Of a stretch of DNA of 64,000 nt, positions 9,001 to 17,240 are shown in pieces (position 1 is the stretch's first letter; each line of letters opens with the position of its first letter). The stretch covers positions 1 to 64,000 of the forward strand of contig CAZPMN010000006.1 of assembly GCA_964587835.1 (NCBI GenBank), read 5' to 3'. The notes beneath the pieces were generated by a model. That model had not been told where the DNA came from and searched no databases. It saw nothing but the letters and a program-made list of their open reading frames with translations. A program made the position numbers and the translations under genes. This stretch comes from Erginobacter sp964587835. Lineage in GTDB: Bacteria > Auribacterota > Erginobacteria > Erginobacterales > Erginobacteraceae.

Positions 9001-9650
9001 CCAGCAGCCGTTACAGCCGCCCGGCCCTGAAACGCCTCCTGACCGCCCTTCCCGCCCGGCCCGGGCCGGACGAAGGCTTCTTCCGGATCATCCTGACCTG
9101 GCACCTGCTGGCCTCGACGGGAAAGGCGCTGGCCGGACAGAAAAAGATGTCCCCGAACTATCTCTGGATGCGGGACTGGTTCCTCGGCGAGCAGATCGTG
9201 CAGAGTTTCCAGGAGATGGGCTGCGACTGGGAAGCGGCGCGGCGGGAGCTGGACCTGGTTACCATCCTCCTGCGACACCTGGACCGAATGCTGAAAGTCC
9301 GGACCAAGAATCACCTCCACCTCCTTGAGCCGCTCTTCCGCGACAGCGAAGTCCGTCGCTTCCTCCTCTACCACTGGCACCGTGACGTCCTCTGGTTCAA
9401 CCGGGAGCGGTTGGATGAACTTCTTTTCTGGCTGACCACCGCCGCCGCGGCTTCGCAGGCGGCTTCCGGCTGGGACGGCCAATCCCCGCCCCGGGTCCGG
9501 GGCCTGGTCCATCTGAAAGCCGCTGACACCCTCCGAGAACTGGCCGCCGAAGCCGGCTACCGGGTGAAGGAGTTCCGCCAGCTCCTTGCCGCCCGGCCGC
9601 GCAAGAGAAAGAGTTCCCGTCGGAAGAAGAAAGAGAATACCCCGCGCTGA
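6042..9650 (+). CDS. Large GH13 alpha-amylase-family protein
   Basis: The 1202-residue protein carries a GH13 barrel in its middle. About 300 residues without a recognised domain come first. Then GFTSLWLIGIWE, DMVPNH (region I), VIRFDAAM (region II with Arg and the nucleophile Asp near 537) and LLLAEAF (region III with the acid Glu near 602). In the expected place for region IV it has SNPDE instead of the usual NHD: the Asp is kept, the His is not. A helical C-terminal part of about 400 residues and a Lys/Arg-rich tail follow. No signal peptide is seen, so it should act in the cytoplasm, probably on glycogen or maltodextrin. The size is far above the 450-700 residues of most GH13 enzymes. Exact activity cannot be assigned. 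Confidence 0.85.
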   Translation: MSEESPPLPRAGRGIVGDFASSPFRLYRRTRNRFGLGPPSTRPEAAFDFAQAMAQSINRQRDAATHPERMVRAGEVAAICLIDTIYHYLTRVYHFQHNPGVLARAVRASRRKFGSATLDLTLVRTVEKLPGLDYPPPEVAPEEWLARGEGDPPPRQEVWNELLLIDLAAGNPAFQPLHDFFPARELSLETPYRKVLDHQKSYYRRTFPFGLERLSLPDLLRRPIEAAPDSLPGQLDYIRKHWALLLPPELLEALALARDIVREEEKLRLAGAGPVRAPGWTGEVGGAPGADGEGRELYDRFSPDLDWMPRVVLMVKNASVWLDQLSRRYGRPISRLDAIPDGELDTLAAWGFTSLWLIGIWERSPASKKIKRLCGNPEADASAYSLRDYAVAGEFGGWPALNDLKRRAWKRGIRVACDMVPNHMGIESRWVIEHPDWFIHSDRPPFPNYRFTGPDLSSDPRVALRLEDGYWKRSDAAVVFQRIDRVSGEVRYIYHGNDGTSMPWNDTAQLNFLLAEVREAVIRTIIHVARVFPVIRFDAAMVLAKRHFQRLWYPPPGEGGAIPSRSGRGVSEEEFNRLFPVEFWREVVDRVAREVPETLLLAEAFWMLEGYFVRTLGMHRVYNSAFMNMLKMEMNDQYRQVMKELLEFDPQILKRFANFMSNPDEATAIAQFGKGDKYFGVCTMLATMPGMPLFGHGQIEGLTEKYGMEYRRAYWDEPIDDYLVQRHETEIFPLLKKRHLFSDVVNFYLYDFYLDNGSVNEDVFAYSNRYENERSLIVYNNRFLNTSGWIRVSAARREKGRTGKGKLVRADLARGLGLRGDRDDYTIFQDARTGLEYIRASRELREKGMSLKLRAYQTHVFVDIREVRDDERGFLARLCFSLRGRGVENINDALKKIHFAPLYAAFREVCGADVYGDLFSRAAASASIAVLVRETADRAAGPLETFFREVLTRRRVKGDAAAAAHAELRFIETILLLSPAAGTTGWTSSRYSRPALKRLLTALPARPGPDEGFFRIILTWHLLASTGKALAGQKKMSPNYLWMRDWFLGEQIVQSFQEMGCDWEAARRELDLVTILLRHLDRMLKVRTKNHLHLLEPLFRDSEVRRFLLYHWHRDVLWFNRERLDELLFWLTTAAAASQAASGWDGQSPPRVRGLVHLKAADTLRELAAEAGYRVKEFRQLLAARPRKRKSSRRKKKENTPR

Positions 9651-9690
9651 CTTTGCTGTCGCTCGTCAACGCGCGCGGCGCAGGAGCAAA

Positions 9691-9861
9691 ATGAAAAACC
9701 CGATGGATCGGCAGCCGGATAAGAGCCTCTCCGGCCGGGCGGTGGCGATAGGCCGGCAGGGCGCCGTCTCCGGCTTCCCCGAGCTTCTGGATCTCCTCCG
9801 ATCACCCTCGGCCATCGTCCGGAGGCTCGCCGCCTTGGCCCTGGGAAACTCTCCGGGATGA
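9691..9861 (+). CDS. HEAT-repeat fragment, probably frameshifted from next gene
   Basis: This 56-residue reading frame has an AGGAG ribosome site and encodes one HEAT-like helical pair: FPELLDLLRSPSAIVRRLAA and ALALGNSP. It then stops at an ATGA overlap with the following frame. Related proteins, as I recall the family, continue through several HEAT repeats into a PD-(D/E)xK nuclease-like domain, which is what the next frame encodes. The simplest reading is one gene disrupted by a frameshift, perhaps with loss of several repeats. A genuine pair of coupled small genes is the alternative. Confidence 0.5.
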   Translation: MKNPMDRQPDKSLSGRAVAIGRQGAVSGFPELLDLLRSPSAIVRRLAALALGNSPG

Positions 9862-10220
9862 GGGTCGCCCGGCCCTCGGCGTTGGCCGCCCGCGGGCTGG
9901 CCTTCCGCTATGACGCCAAGTTCCGGATTATCGGAGAGTCCCAGATCCGTCCGGACTTCTATCTTCCGGAACTTGACGTCTATGTCGAGTACTGGGGACT
10001 TGACACGCCGCAGTACAAGATGAGTATGTACAAGAAGCAGCTGCTCTACCAGCAGGAGGGAAAGCGCCTGATCTCAATTTATCCCCGGGATCTGCCCTCC
10101 CTGGATAGGCTGCTGGCGGCCAAGTTAGCGTTCTTCGGTTACCGGGTCCCGACGCCGGGGAGCGCAAGCGAAGCCAGTCGGAAGCGAGACCAACGAGATG
10201 CAGAGGAGGAAAGGCAATGA
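9858..10220 (+). CDS. PD-(D/E)xK-like nuclease fragment (C-terminal part)
   Basis: The 120-residue frame contains FRYDAKF, then RPDFYLPELDVYVEYWG, an arrangement of Asp and Glu seen in Vsr-like and helicase-linked PD-(D/E)xK nuclease domains, followed by YKKQLLYQQEGKRLISIYP. The conserved N-terminal helix carrying the first Glu of such domains is short or missing here, because the frame begins abruptly at an ATGA shared with the HEAT fragment. The tail is Lys/Arg/Glu-rich and its stop overlaps the deoC start (ATGA), so the two are translationally coupled. A frameshifted HEAT-nuclease fusion is likely. Confidence 0.55.
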   Translation: MRVARPSALAARGLAFRYDAKFRIIGESQIRPDFYLPELDVYVEYWGLDTPQYKMSMYKKQLLYQQEGKRLISIYPRDLPSLDRLLAAKLAFFGYRVPTPGSASEASRKRDQRDAEEERQ

Positions 10221-10903
10221 CGGAAGCGAAATACGACCGGGAGCTGGCCGCGGTTATCGACCATACCCTGCTCAACCCGGAGGCGACCAAGGGAGACTTC
10301 GACAAGCTGGTGGAGGAGGCAAAGCGTTACCATTTCCGCTCGGTCTGCGTCCATTCCAGTAACGTGGAGTACGTAGCTGGGTTGCTTGGGGACTCGAACG
10401 TGATTCCCATCGCTGTGGTCGGCTTCCCCCACGGACAGATGACCGCGGTGGCCAAGGCCTTCGAGGCCCACGATGCCATCACCAACCGGGGAGCTCAGGA
10501 GATCGACATGGTAATCAACATCTCCGCTTTGAAGAGCAAGCACTACCGGATGGTCTTCGACGACATCCGCCAGGTGGTCCGGGCCTGCGAGGAGTACCCG
10601 GTCAAGGTGATCCTGGAGACCGCCTCCCTGACTGAGATGGAGAAGATTTGCGGCTGCTGCCTGGCCAAGACGGCCGGCGCCCGATTTGTCAAGACCTCGA
10701 CCGGGACGGTGGAGGGCGGGGCGACCATCGAGGACGTCCGGCTGATCCGGGAGGTGGTCGGCGACGAGGTTCTGATCAAGGCCAGCGGGGGGATCAAGAC
10801 CAGCGAGTTCGCCCACCAGCTGATGGCGGCGGGAGCGAACCGGATCGGAACCAGTCACTCGGTCGAGCTGGTCACCGGGAAGACGGCGGGAGCGGGCTAT
10901 TGA
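10217..10903 (+). CDS. deoC: Deoxyribose-phosphate aldolase
   Basis: This 228-residue class I aldolase should cleave 2-deoxyribose-5-phosphate into glyceraldehyde-3-phosphate and acetaldehyde in deoxynucleoside catabolism. The N-terminal IDHTLLNPEAT, the Schiff-base lysine in FVKTSTG (near residue 158) and the proton-relay lysine in IKASGGI (near 187) are all present. Length is normal. The ATG overlaps the previous stop, and its own stop TGA overlaps the TTG start of the glycosyltransferase gene, giving a coupled cluster. An adenosine deaminase and a 5'-nucleotidase encoded elsewhere in the window fit nucleoside salvage. Confidence 0.95.
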   Translation: MTEAKYDRELAAVIDHTLLNPEATKGDFDKLVEEAKRYHFRSVCVHSSNVEYVAGLLGDSNVIPIAVVGFPHGQMTAVAKAFEAHDAITNRGAQEIDMVINISALKSKHYRMVFDDIRQVVRACEEYPVKVILETASLTEMEKICGCCLAKTAGARFVKTSTGTVEGGATIEDVRLIREVVGDEVLIKASGGIKTSEFAHQLMAAGANRIGTSHSVELVTGKTAGAGY

Positions 10904-12480
10904 AGCGGACGACTTACTATCTGCTCCTGATCTTGATCTTGGCCGGACTGTTACGGTTCATCGGCCTGAACTTCGGTTTCCCCTTTCTCCTTCACCCGGA
11001 CGAGCCGACGGCGGTCAAGCGGGCCCTGCTCTTCTTCCGCGACGGTCTCAATCCCCGGTGGTTCGGCATGCCTTCTCTCTACCTCTATCTGCTCCATTTC
11101 TCCTACCAGTTGCATTACGCGGTCTCCACCATCTTTGAATCGCCGGCCCTCCTGCCCCACCTCCGGCCTGACCGTCTGCCCTTCTACCTGATCGGCCGGA
11201 TCTGGGCCGCCCTGGCCGGGACGGCCACGGTCTGGACGGTTTACCGGATCGGCAAACAGCTGTACTCCCGCAAGGCGGGCCTCTGGTCCGCCTTCCTCCT
11301 GGCAGTCCTCCCGCTTCACCTGCTGCATTCCCATTATGCGACCGTCGATGTCCCGGTCACCTTCTTCGTCACCCTCTCCTTTCTTTTCTCAACCCGGATC
11401 CTCTCCCGCCGGCGGTTGGCCGACTACCTGGCCGCCGGGGTAGCGGCCGGGCTGGCCGCCGCCACCAAGTACAACGGGATTTTCGCCCTCCTGCCCTTCT
11501 TGGCCGCTCACTTCCTCCGGCCCCGGGCGGTCTGCCCCGGATCCCGTCCCCGGTTCGTCCTCTATCCCCTGGCCGGGCTGGCCCTGGCCGGGGGGGCGTT
11601 CTTCCTGGCCAGTCCCTACGCCCTGCTCGAACTCCGCCAGCTCTACACCGATCTCGGCTTGCAGTCGGGTTACCTGATTCATTACGGGCACGGTCCGATC
11701 TTCATCGATACCGAGCCTGGGGCGCTCTACAACCTCTTCTACCTCCTCTACTACGCCGCCGGACCGGTCTTCTGGGCTCTCTCCCTGGCGGGGATAGTCT
11801 GCGCTTTCTGGCGCCGTCGTCGGGCCGACTGGCTGATCCTCTCCTTCGTCATCCCCTACTTCATCCTGATCTCCATGCCCACCGTCAAGTTCTCCCGCTT
11901 CTTCATCCCGCTGCTTCCTTTCCTGGTCCTCTGGGTGGGCCGCCTCTTTGCTCTCCGCCCCCGCCGCCGGCCCGAGGCCACCGCCCTGCGGACAATCGCA
12001 ATTCTCTGTTCTCTCTGGCTGGGTTTACAGGCCCTGGCCTTCACCTCGGTCCTGGCCCTTCCCGATATCCGAACTCAGGCCAAGGCGTGGCTGGAGGAGA
12101 ACCTATCCCGGCCCTGCCGGGTGGGGCTGATCCGGACCGAGACCGGACTGATCTTTCTCGACGACCCGCCGCTCGATCGGGCTTCCCCCGACCTGGTCGT
12201 CGAGCAGTACAAGCGGCTCCTTCCCGCGCTGGAGGGGGCGCCGGATTACCTGGTGGTCACTGATTTCGACTACCGGCAGATCCTCCGATTGAAGGAGAAG
12301 TACGACATCATCCGCCGCGACCTCTGGGCCGCTTTCCTGGCGGGAGAACGGGGCTACCGCCTCCTCAGGGTCTTCGAACGCCGCCCCGCGCTATTCGGGA
12401 TTGACTTCGGCGGAGCCTTCCCTCCCCACGATATGATCTACAACCGTCCCCGGATATCCGTCTGGGAGAGGGAAGAATGA
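10900..12480 (+). CDS. Membrane glycosyltransferase, ArnT/PMT (GT39/83) type
   Basis: The 526-residue protein has about ten hydrophobic segments, the first at residues 5-22, and a first extracytoplasmic loop carrying HPDEPTAV, the acidic motif typical of dolichyl- or undecaprenyl-phosphate-sugar transferases. A soluble C-terminal domain of about 120 residues follows. I placed the start at a TTG (10900) that overlaps the deoC stop; a GGGAG site lies 8 bases before it. Upstream sequence in this frame is only deoC read out of frame. It would transfer a sugar from a lipid carrier on the outer face of the inner membrane. Acceptor unknown. Confidence 0.75.
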   Translation: MKRTTYYLLLILILAGLLRFIGLNFGFPFLLHPDEPTAVKRALLFFRDGLNPRWFGMPSLYLYLLHFSYQLHYAVSTIFESPALLPHLRPDRLPFYLIGRIWAALAGTATVWTVYRIGKQLYSRKAGLWSAFLLAVLPLHLLHSHYATVDVPVTFFVTLSFLFSTRILSRRRLADYLAAGVAAGLAAATKYNGIFALLPFLAAHFLRPRAVCPGSRPRFVLYPLAGLALAGGAFFLASPYALLELRQLYTDLGLQSGYLIHYGHGPIFIDTEPGALYNLFYLLYYAAGPVFWALSLAGIVCAFWRRRRADWLILSFVIPYFILISMPTVKFSRFFIPLLPFLVLWVGRLFALRPRRRPEATALRTIAILCSLWLGLQALAFTSVLALPDIRTQAKAWLEENLSRPCRVGLIRTETGLIFLDDPPLDRASPDLVVEQYKRLLPALEGAPDYLVVTDFDYRQILRLKEKYDIIRRDLWAAFLAGERGYRLLRVFERRPALFGIDFGGAFPPHDMIYNRPRISVWEREE

Positions 12481-12570
12481 ATAACCAATATCCAACCAGG
12501 AATATCCGAGGACGAAGGGCGGGACAGGGTACTTGGATATTGGACATTCCTTGTTGGTTATTGGATATTG
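12479..12570. repeat. ATATCCAA-type intergenic inverted repeat
   Basis: The left side carries AACCAATATCCAACCAGGAA and the right side its shuffled complement (GGATATTGGACATTCC, GTTGGTTATTGGATATT), so the spacer can fold into a long imperfect hairpin. A related single-sided copy lies at 57771-57801. Confidence 0.8.
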
Positions 12571-12589
12571 AAAAAATCGCCCATAAACA

Positions 12590-13780
12590 ATGACGGGAAA
12601 AGGTCAGGATAAATTGCCCCCTCGCGACCGGGAACTGGTCGACTTCACCCGTCGGATCATCGCCATTCCCTCTCCAGTGGGGGAGGAGCGGGCGGTTCTC
12701 GCCGTAATAGCTGAGGAGATGCAGCGGGTCGGATGGGAGGATGTCCACCTCGATCCGATCGGGAACCTCCACGGCCGGATCGGCACCGGCCGCCGGGTCC
12801 TGGTCATCGACGGCCACGCCGACACGGTCGGGCCGGGGGAGAACCGCGACTGGTCCTGTGACCCTTTCCGGGGCAAGGAGGAAGGGGGATGGGTCTGGGG
12901 GAGGGGAGCGGTCGACCAGAAGGGCGGGGTGGCGGCGGCAGTCCACGCCGGAAGAATCTTCCGGGAGCGCGGGGGGGCCGGAAATATCACCCTGCGCCTG
13001 GTAATCTCGGTCCAGGAGGAGGACTGCGAGGGGCTGGCCTGGGATTACCTGATCGGGCAGGAGGGATTCCATCCGTCCGCGGTGGTCCTGACCGAGCCGA
13101 CCAACATCCGGATTACCCGCGGCCAGCTCGGCCACTGCGAATTCGAGATCGCCGTCCGGGGGAGGTCGGCCCACGCCTTCTGCCCGGAGAAGGGGGAGAA
13201 CGCCATCTACCGCGCCGCCGGTCTGGTTTCCCGAATCGAGCAGCTCGCCCCCCGGCTTGCCTCCCACCCGGCCTTCGGTCGGGGGCGGATCGTGGTGACG
13301 AAGATATCCTCCCGGGGACCGAGCGACAACTCCGTCCCCGACCTCTGCCGGCTACTGGTCGACCGCCGCTTCTGCCCGGACGAGGACGAACAATCGCTCC
13401 TTGGGGAGATTCGGGAGTTGTCAGCCGAGCTGGATTGTGATATCACCATCCCGGTTTACCGCCGGGCTTCCTTCACCGGCCTGGTCCTGGAGGGAAAAAA
13501 GTTCTTCCCTGGCTGGTTGTTGGACGAGGCCGCCCCGCTGCTGCAGGCCGCCCGGGCCGCCCGCCGGGCGCTGGACCTGGAACCGGCCCCGATCGGCACC
13601 TGGGGTTTCAGCACCAACGGGACCTCCACGATGGGGCGGCACGAGATTCCCACCATCGGCTTCGGACCGGGGGCGGAGCCCCTGGCCCATCAGCCCGATG
13701 AGCGGGTTCCGATCGCCCACTTGGTTGCCGCCCGGGATTTCTACTCCGTGCTGACGCGTGAATATGGCGAAATGAAATAA
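12590..13780 (+). CDS. M20 family metallohydrolase, YgeY-like
   Basis: This 396-residue cytoplasmic enzyme belongs to the M20 dinuclear zinc hydrolases. The first metal His is in VIDGHADTVG, the bridging Asp in WGRGAVDQKGG, and the catalytic Glu pair in VQEEDCEG. The dimerisation domain includes GQLGHCEFEIAVRGRSAHA. FSTNGTSTMGR and IGFGPG near the end match the YgeY group, annotated as selenium-metabolism-linked hydrolases, although its substrate has not been established. Related M20 enzymes deacylate N-acyl amino acids or cleave dipeptides. The gene lies between two hairpin-forming repeats and has no close operon partner, so context adds little. Confidence 0.85.
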   Translation: MTGKGQDKLPPRDRELVDFTRRIIAIPSPVGEERAVLAVIAEEMQRVGWEDVHLDPIGNLHGRIGTGRRVLVIDGHADTVGPGENRDWSCDPFRGKEEGGWVWGRGAVDQKGGVAAAVHAGRIFRERGGAGNITLRLVISVQEEDCEGLAWDYLIGQEGFHPSAVVLTEPTNIRITRGQLGHCEFEIAVRGRSAHAFCPEKGENAIYRAAGLVSRIEQLAPRLASHPAFGRGRIVVTKISSRGPSDNSVPDLCRLLVDRRFCPDEDEQSLLGEIRELSAELDCDITIPVYRRASFTGLVLEGKKFFPGWLLDEAAPLLQAARAARRALDLEPAPIGTWGFSTNGTSTMGRHEIPTIGFGPGAEPLAHQPDERVPIAHLVAARDFYSVLTREYGEMK

Positions 13781-13794
13781 ACCCCGTACTTCGT

Positions 13795-13869
13795 ACTCGT
13801 ACTCGTCCTCGTACTCGATTGTCTCAAGACAACCTGGGCTCGAGTACGAGGACGAGTAGGAGTACGAGT
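13795..13869. repeat. CGTACT-type hairpin built from hexamer repeats
   Basis: The left arm (13795-13818) consists of ACTCGT/CGTACT units and the right arm (13840-13869) of their complement. The loop itself holds a second palindrome, TTGTCTCAAGACAA. A second copy of the same family lies at 33814-33878. It sits just upstream of the thioredoxin-like gene. Confidence 0.85.
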
Positions 13870-13881
13870 TAAGCGAGAGAG

Positions 13882-14742
13882 ATGAACAAGGACAATTTTA
13901 TCTTTGACGCCACCACGGCAGACTTCGAGCAGAGTGTGATCGCCCGCTCCCACCGGACCCCGGTGATGATCGATTTCTGGGCCGAATGGTGCGCTCCCTG
14001 CCGGATGCTCGGCCCGGTTTTGGAAGCCGCGGTCCGCGAGGCGGGCGGGCGGGTTGCCCTGGCCCGGGTCAACGTGGAGTCCGAGCCCGCCCTGGCCGAG
14101 CGCTATGCGATCCAGTCGATCCCGGCCGTGAAGATCTTCGCGGAGGGGCAGGTGGTCCGGGAGTTTGTCGGCGCTCTTCCGGCCGGGGAGATACGCCGGA
14201 TCCTGGCCGAGATTCTGCCCGATCCGTCGGGCGGGCGCCTGGAGGAGGCCCATCGTCTCCTGGGCTCCGGCCGCTGGGAAGAGGCGGAGGAGATCTACCA
14301 GGACATCCGCCGGCAGGACCCCGACCACCCGGGGGCCGCCCTCGGCCTGGGGATAATCGCCTACCATCAGGGCCGTTACCCCGAAGCTGAGGAACTGCTG
14401 GCCGGGGTCACCCCGCAGACTCCCGGTTACGAACAGGTCCCGCCCCTGCGGGCCCGGATCTATTTCCAGAAAGGTGCCCCGCCCGATATGGGGGCGATCA
14501 CCTCTGTCCTGAAGGAGAATCCTTCCGACCCGGAAGCCCTCTTCTCCCTTGCCCTTGCCTACGGCCGGGGAGGGGAGTACCTGAGGGCTCTCGACACCCT
14601 GCTTGAAGTACTGAAGATCAGGAAAGACTTCCGTGAGGAGGCGGCCCGGGAGGCCTATTTAAAGCTTCTGGAGATCATCGGCCGGAAGAGTCTGGACGGA
14701 AGGAAGTATGAACAGGAACTGGCAATGGTCCTCTTCTCCTGA
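13882..14742 (+). CDS. Thioredoxin-TPR protein, CnoX (YbbN)-like
   Basis: The 286-residue protein has a thioredoxin fold at residues 5-105 with the active site WCAPC at about 36-40 and the cis-proline region SIPAVKIF, then four TPR-like helical pairs. This is the architecture of E. coli CnoX, a chaperedoxin that holds unfolded proteins and hands them to GroEL or DnaK. E. coli CnoX lacks the CxxC pair while many other homologues keep it, as here, which allows redox activity. Length matches the family. No signal peptide is present. An alternative is a general thioredoxin with a TPR tail. Confidence 0.85.
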   Translation: MNKDNFIFDATTADFEQSVIARSHRTPVMIDFWAEWCAPCRMLGPVLEAAVREAGGRVALARVNVESEPALAERYAIQSIPAVKIFAEGQVVREFVGALPAGEIRRILAEILPDPSGGRLEEAHRLLGSGRWEEAEEIYQDIRRQDPDHPGAALGLGIIAYHQGRYPEAEELLAGVTPQTPGYEQVPPLRARIYFQKGAPPDMGAITSVLKENPSDPEALFSLALAYGRGGEYLRALDTLLEVLKIRKDFREEAAREAYLKLLEIIGRKSLDGRKYEQELAMVLFS

Positions 14743-14757
14743 GGGCCCCCGCTGAAG

Positions 14758-14792
14758 ATTACCGATCACTGATTACCGATTACTGATTACTG
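14758..14792. repeat. GATTACC/GATTACT heptamer repeat before GH57 gene
   Basis: Five near-identical 7-base units (GATTACC, GATCACT, GATTACT) form a direct tandem run ending 4 bases before the ATG of the GH57 gene. It occupies the place where a ribosome site would be expected, and no clear Shine-Dalgarno sequence is seen. Confidence 0.8.
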
Positions 14793-14796
14793 TGCC

Positions 14797-17229
14797 ATGA
14801 CCACCAAGTACGTCTGCATCCACGGACACTTTTACCAGCCTCCGCGCGAAAACCCCTGGCTGGAAGCGGTCGAGGTTCAGGAATCCGCCGCACCTTATCA
14901 CGACTGGAACGCCCGGATCACCGCTGAGTGCTATGGCCCCAACGGGGCCGCCCGGATTCTCGACGGAAAACGGCGGATCCTCGACATCGTCAACAACTAT
15001 TCCCGGATCAGTTTTAACTTCGGTCCGACCTTGCTCGCCTGGATGGAGCGCGAGGAACCGTCCGCTTATCGGAGGATTCTGGAGGCCGATCGTCTCAGTC
15101 AGGGGAGTTTTTCCGGCCACGGCGCCGCCCTCGCCCAGGTTTACAGTCATCTGATAATGCCTCTGGCCCACCCCTGGGACAAGAAGACCCAGGTTCTCTG
15201 GGGGATCGCCGACTTCCAGCGCCGGTTCAAGCGCTACCCCGAGGGGATGTGGCTTGCGGAAACCGCGGTCGACACTTCCACCCTGGAAGTCCTGGCCGAA
15301 GCGGGGATAAAATTCACCATCCTCGCTCCCCGGCAGGCCAAACGGGTCAGGCTCCTCGATTCCGATCAGTGGGAGAGCGTGGAAGGGGGGCGGATCGACC
15401 CCAAGATGCCATATCTCTGCCGTCTTCCTTCGGGTCGGACCATCGTCCTCTTCTTTTACGACGGACCCCCTTCCCAGGAGATCGCCTTCTCCAACCTGCT
15501 CGACAATGGGGAGTGGTTTGCCCGGAGGCTGATCAATACCTTCTCCAACGGCGCTTCCCCCCAGCTGGCCCACATTGCCACCGACGGGGAGACCTACGGC
15601 CACCACCGTCCCCACGGGGACATGGCCCTGGCCGCCTGCTTGCGTTACATCCAGTCCCTGCCCGACGTCCGTCTGACCGTTTACGGGGAGTATCTGGAGA
15701 AGTTCCCGCCGTCCCGCGAGGTGGAGATCGTTGAGAACTCTTCCTGGTCCTGCGCTCACGGAGTGGAGAGGTGGCGGTCCAACTGCGGCTGTAACTCCGG
15801 TCTTCACCCCGGCTGGACCCAGGCTTGGCGGCAGCCGCTTCGCGAGGCCCTTGATTGGCTCCGCGACCGGCTTGCGACCGTCTTCGAGGAGGATATGAAG
15901 AAGGTGGTCGAGGATCCCTGGAGGGCTCGTGACGAATATATTCAGGTGGTGCTCGACCGGGGGGAGGAGAACACCGACAGTTACTTTCGCCGCATCTCCG
16001 GGCGGGATATTTCTTCGGCCGAGCAGGTCTTTGCCCTCCGGCTTCTGGAGATGCAACGGCATCTGATGCTGATGTATACCAGTTGCGGCTGGTTCTTTGA
16101 TGAGATTTCGGGGTTGGAGACCGTCCAGATCCTCCGGTACGCCGCCCGGGCGATCCAGCTCGCCTCTGAGCACGGATCCAGGGACCTGGAGGAGGAGTTC
16201 ATCAACCGGCTCTCCCGGGCTCCCGGCAACGTCCGGGAGTTCGGCAACGGAGCCCTGGTCTACCGGAAGCTGGTCCTCCCCGCACGGATCGATCTCTCCG
16301 CCATCGCCGCCCAGTACGGCATCTCTTCCCTTTTTCAGGATTATCCGGAGGAGACCGGTCTCTACAGCTACCAGGTTCAGCGGAAAGGCTACGAACGGAC
16401 CCGGGCGGGGAAACGGATCCTGGCCACCGGGACGGTTAACCTCAGGTCCCGGATCACCCACCAGGAAGACGATTTCGACTTTGCCGCCCTCTACTTGGGG
16501 GACAACACGGTGATGGGCGGGGTTCGGGAAGCCCCCGGAGAAGGTGGACCTCGGAATTCCGCCGGCGACCTGAAAGACGTCTTCCTGAAGGGCGACATCT
16601 CCTCAATGATCCGGCTGATGGACAGCAACTTCCCCAACCGGATCTTCGGCCTGCCGCAGCTGCTGACCGAGGAGCGGAGGAAGCTGGTCAACCGGGTCCT
16701 TGAAGGGACGGTGATCGAGGTCGAGTCCGCTCTCCACAAGCTGGCCGAACATCACTACCCGCTGATCCAAGCCCTGCGGGAGACCGGATTGCCTCTACCG
16801 TCCGCGCTCTCCTGGACCGTGCAGTGTACGATCAATACCGAGTTGCGGGAGGCCCTTCGGGCCGAGAAGCTTAACCTCACCCGGCTTCGGGAAGCGGTGG
16901 CCGAGGCCCACAATTGGAACTTCCGTCCCGACAGCGAACTCCTCCGTGGCCACGCCGAGAGGCACCTGCGCGACCTGGTCGCGCGCTTCGGCCACGAGCC
17001 GGAGGATACCAGCCGCCTGACCCGGCTTGACGCCTTTCTCCGGATCGTCGATTCCGCCCCCTTGAGGATCTCGCTCTGGGCGGCGCAGAACCGTTACTTC
17101 GAGGTCGGCCGGGAGTTGTTGCCGAAGATGCGCCGGCGGCGGGATGAGGGAGACCCGGCCGCCGTCCGCTGGCTGAACAGTTTCGCGAAATTGGGAAGAA
17201 TCCTGCGGGTCCACTTTTCCATCTCCTGA
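14797..17229 (+). CDS. Glycoside hydrolase family 57, DUF3536-type
   Basis: The 810-residue cytoplasmic enzyme opens with KYVCIHGHFYQPPRENPWLE, the first GH57 motif with the catalytic-site histidines. The nucleophile Glu is at 155 in EGMWLAETAVD, and the acid Asp at 263 in ATDGETYGHH. The long C-terminal part matches the DUF3536 arrangement (NSSWSCAHGVERW, CGCNSG). GH57 enzymes include branching enzymes, amylopullulanases and alpha-amylases; the DUF3536 group has no firmly assigned substrate. It probably acts on storage glucan together with MalQ and the GH13 enzyme. The ATG lies directly after a heptamer repeat with no obvious ribosome site. The MATE gene follows 11 bases downstream. Confidence 0.9.
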   Translation: MTTKYVCIHGHFYQPPRENPWLEAVEVQESAAPYHDWNARITAECYGPNGAARILDGKRRILDIVNNYSRISFNFGPTLLAWMEREEPSAYRRILEADRLSQGSFSGHGAALAQVYSHLIMPLAHPWDKKTQVLWGIADFQRRFKRYPEGMWLAETAVDTSTLEVLAEAGIKFTILAPRQAKRVRLLDSDQWESVEGGRIDPKMPYLCRLPSGRTIVLFFYDGPPSQEIAFSNLLDNGEWFARRLINTFSNGASPQLAHIATDGETYGHHRPHGDMALAACLRYIQSLPDVRLTVYGEYLEKFPPSREVEIVENSSWSCAHGVERWRSNCGCNSGLHPGWTQAWRQPLREALDWLRDRLATVFEEDMKKVVEDPWRARDEYIQVVLDRGEENTDSYFRRISGRDISSAEQVFALRLLEMQRHLMLMYTSCGWFFDEISGLETVQILRYAARAIQLASEHGSRDLEEEFINRLSRAPGNVREFGNGALVYRKLVLPARIDLSAIAAQYGISSLFQDYPEETGLYSYQVQRKGYERTRAGKRILATGTVNLRSRITHQEDDFDFAALYLGDNTVMGGVREAPGEGGPRNSAGDLKDVFLKGDISSMIRLMDSNFPNRIFGLPQLLTEERRKLVNRVLEGTVIEVESALHKLAEHHYPLIQALRETGLPLPSALSWTVQCTINTELREALRAEKLNLTRLREAVAEAHNWNFRPDSELLRGHAERHLRDLVARFGHEPEDTSRLTRLDAFLRIVDSAPLRISLWAAQNRYFEVGRELLPKMRRRRDEGDPAAVRWLNSFAKLGRILRVHFSIS

Positions 17230-17240
17230 GCAGTCCGGCG

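Noticed and set aside
10648..10899. Upstream extension of the glycosyltransferase frame
   Set aside because: It is deoC read in another frame. Homology and the hydrophobic start begin at the TTG at 10900.
14773..16461. 562-codon open frame antisense to the GH57 gene
   Set aside because: A shadow frame; the GH57 motifs on the + strand settle the coding strand.
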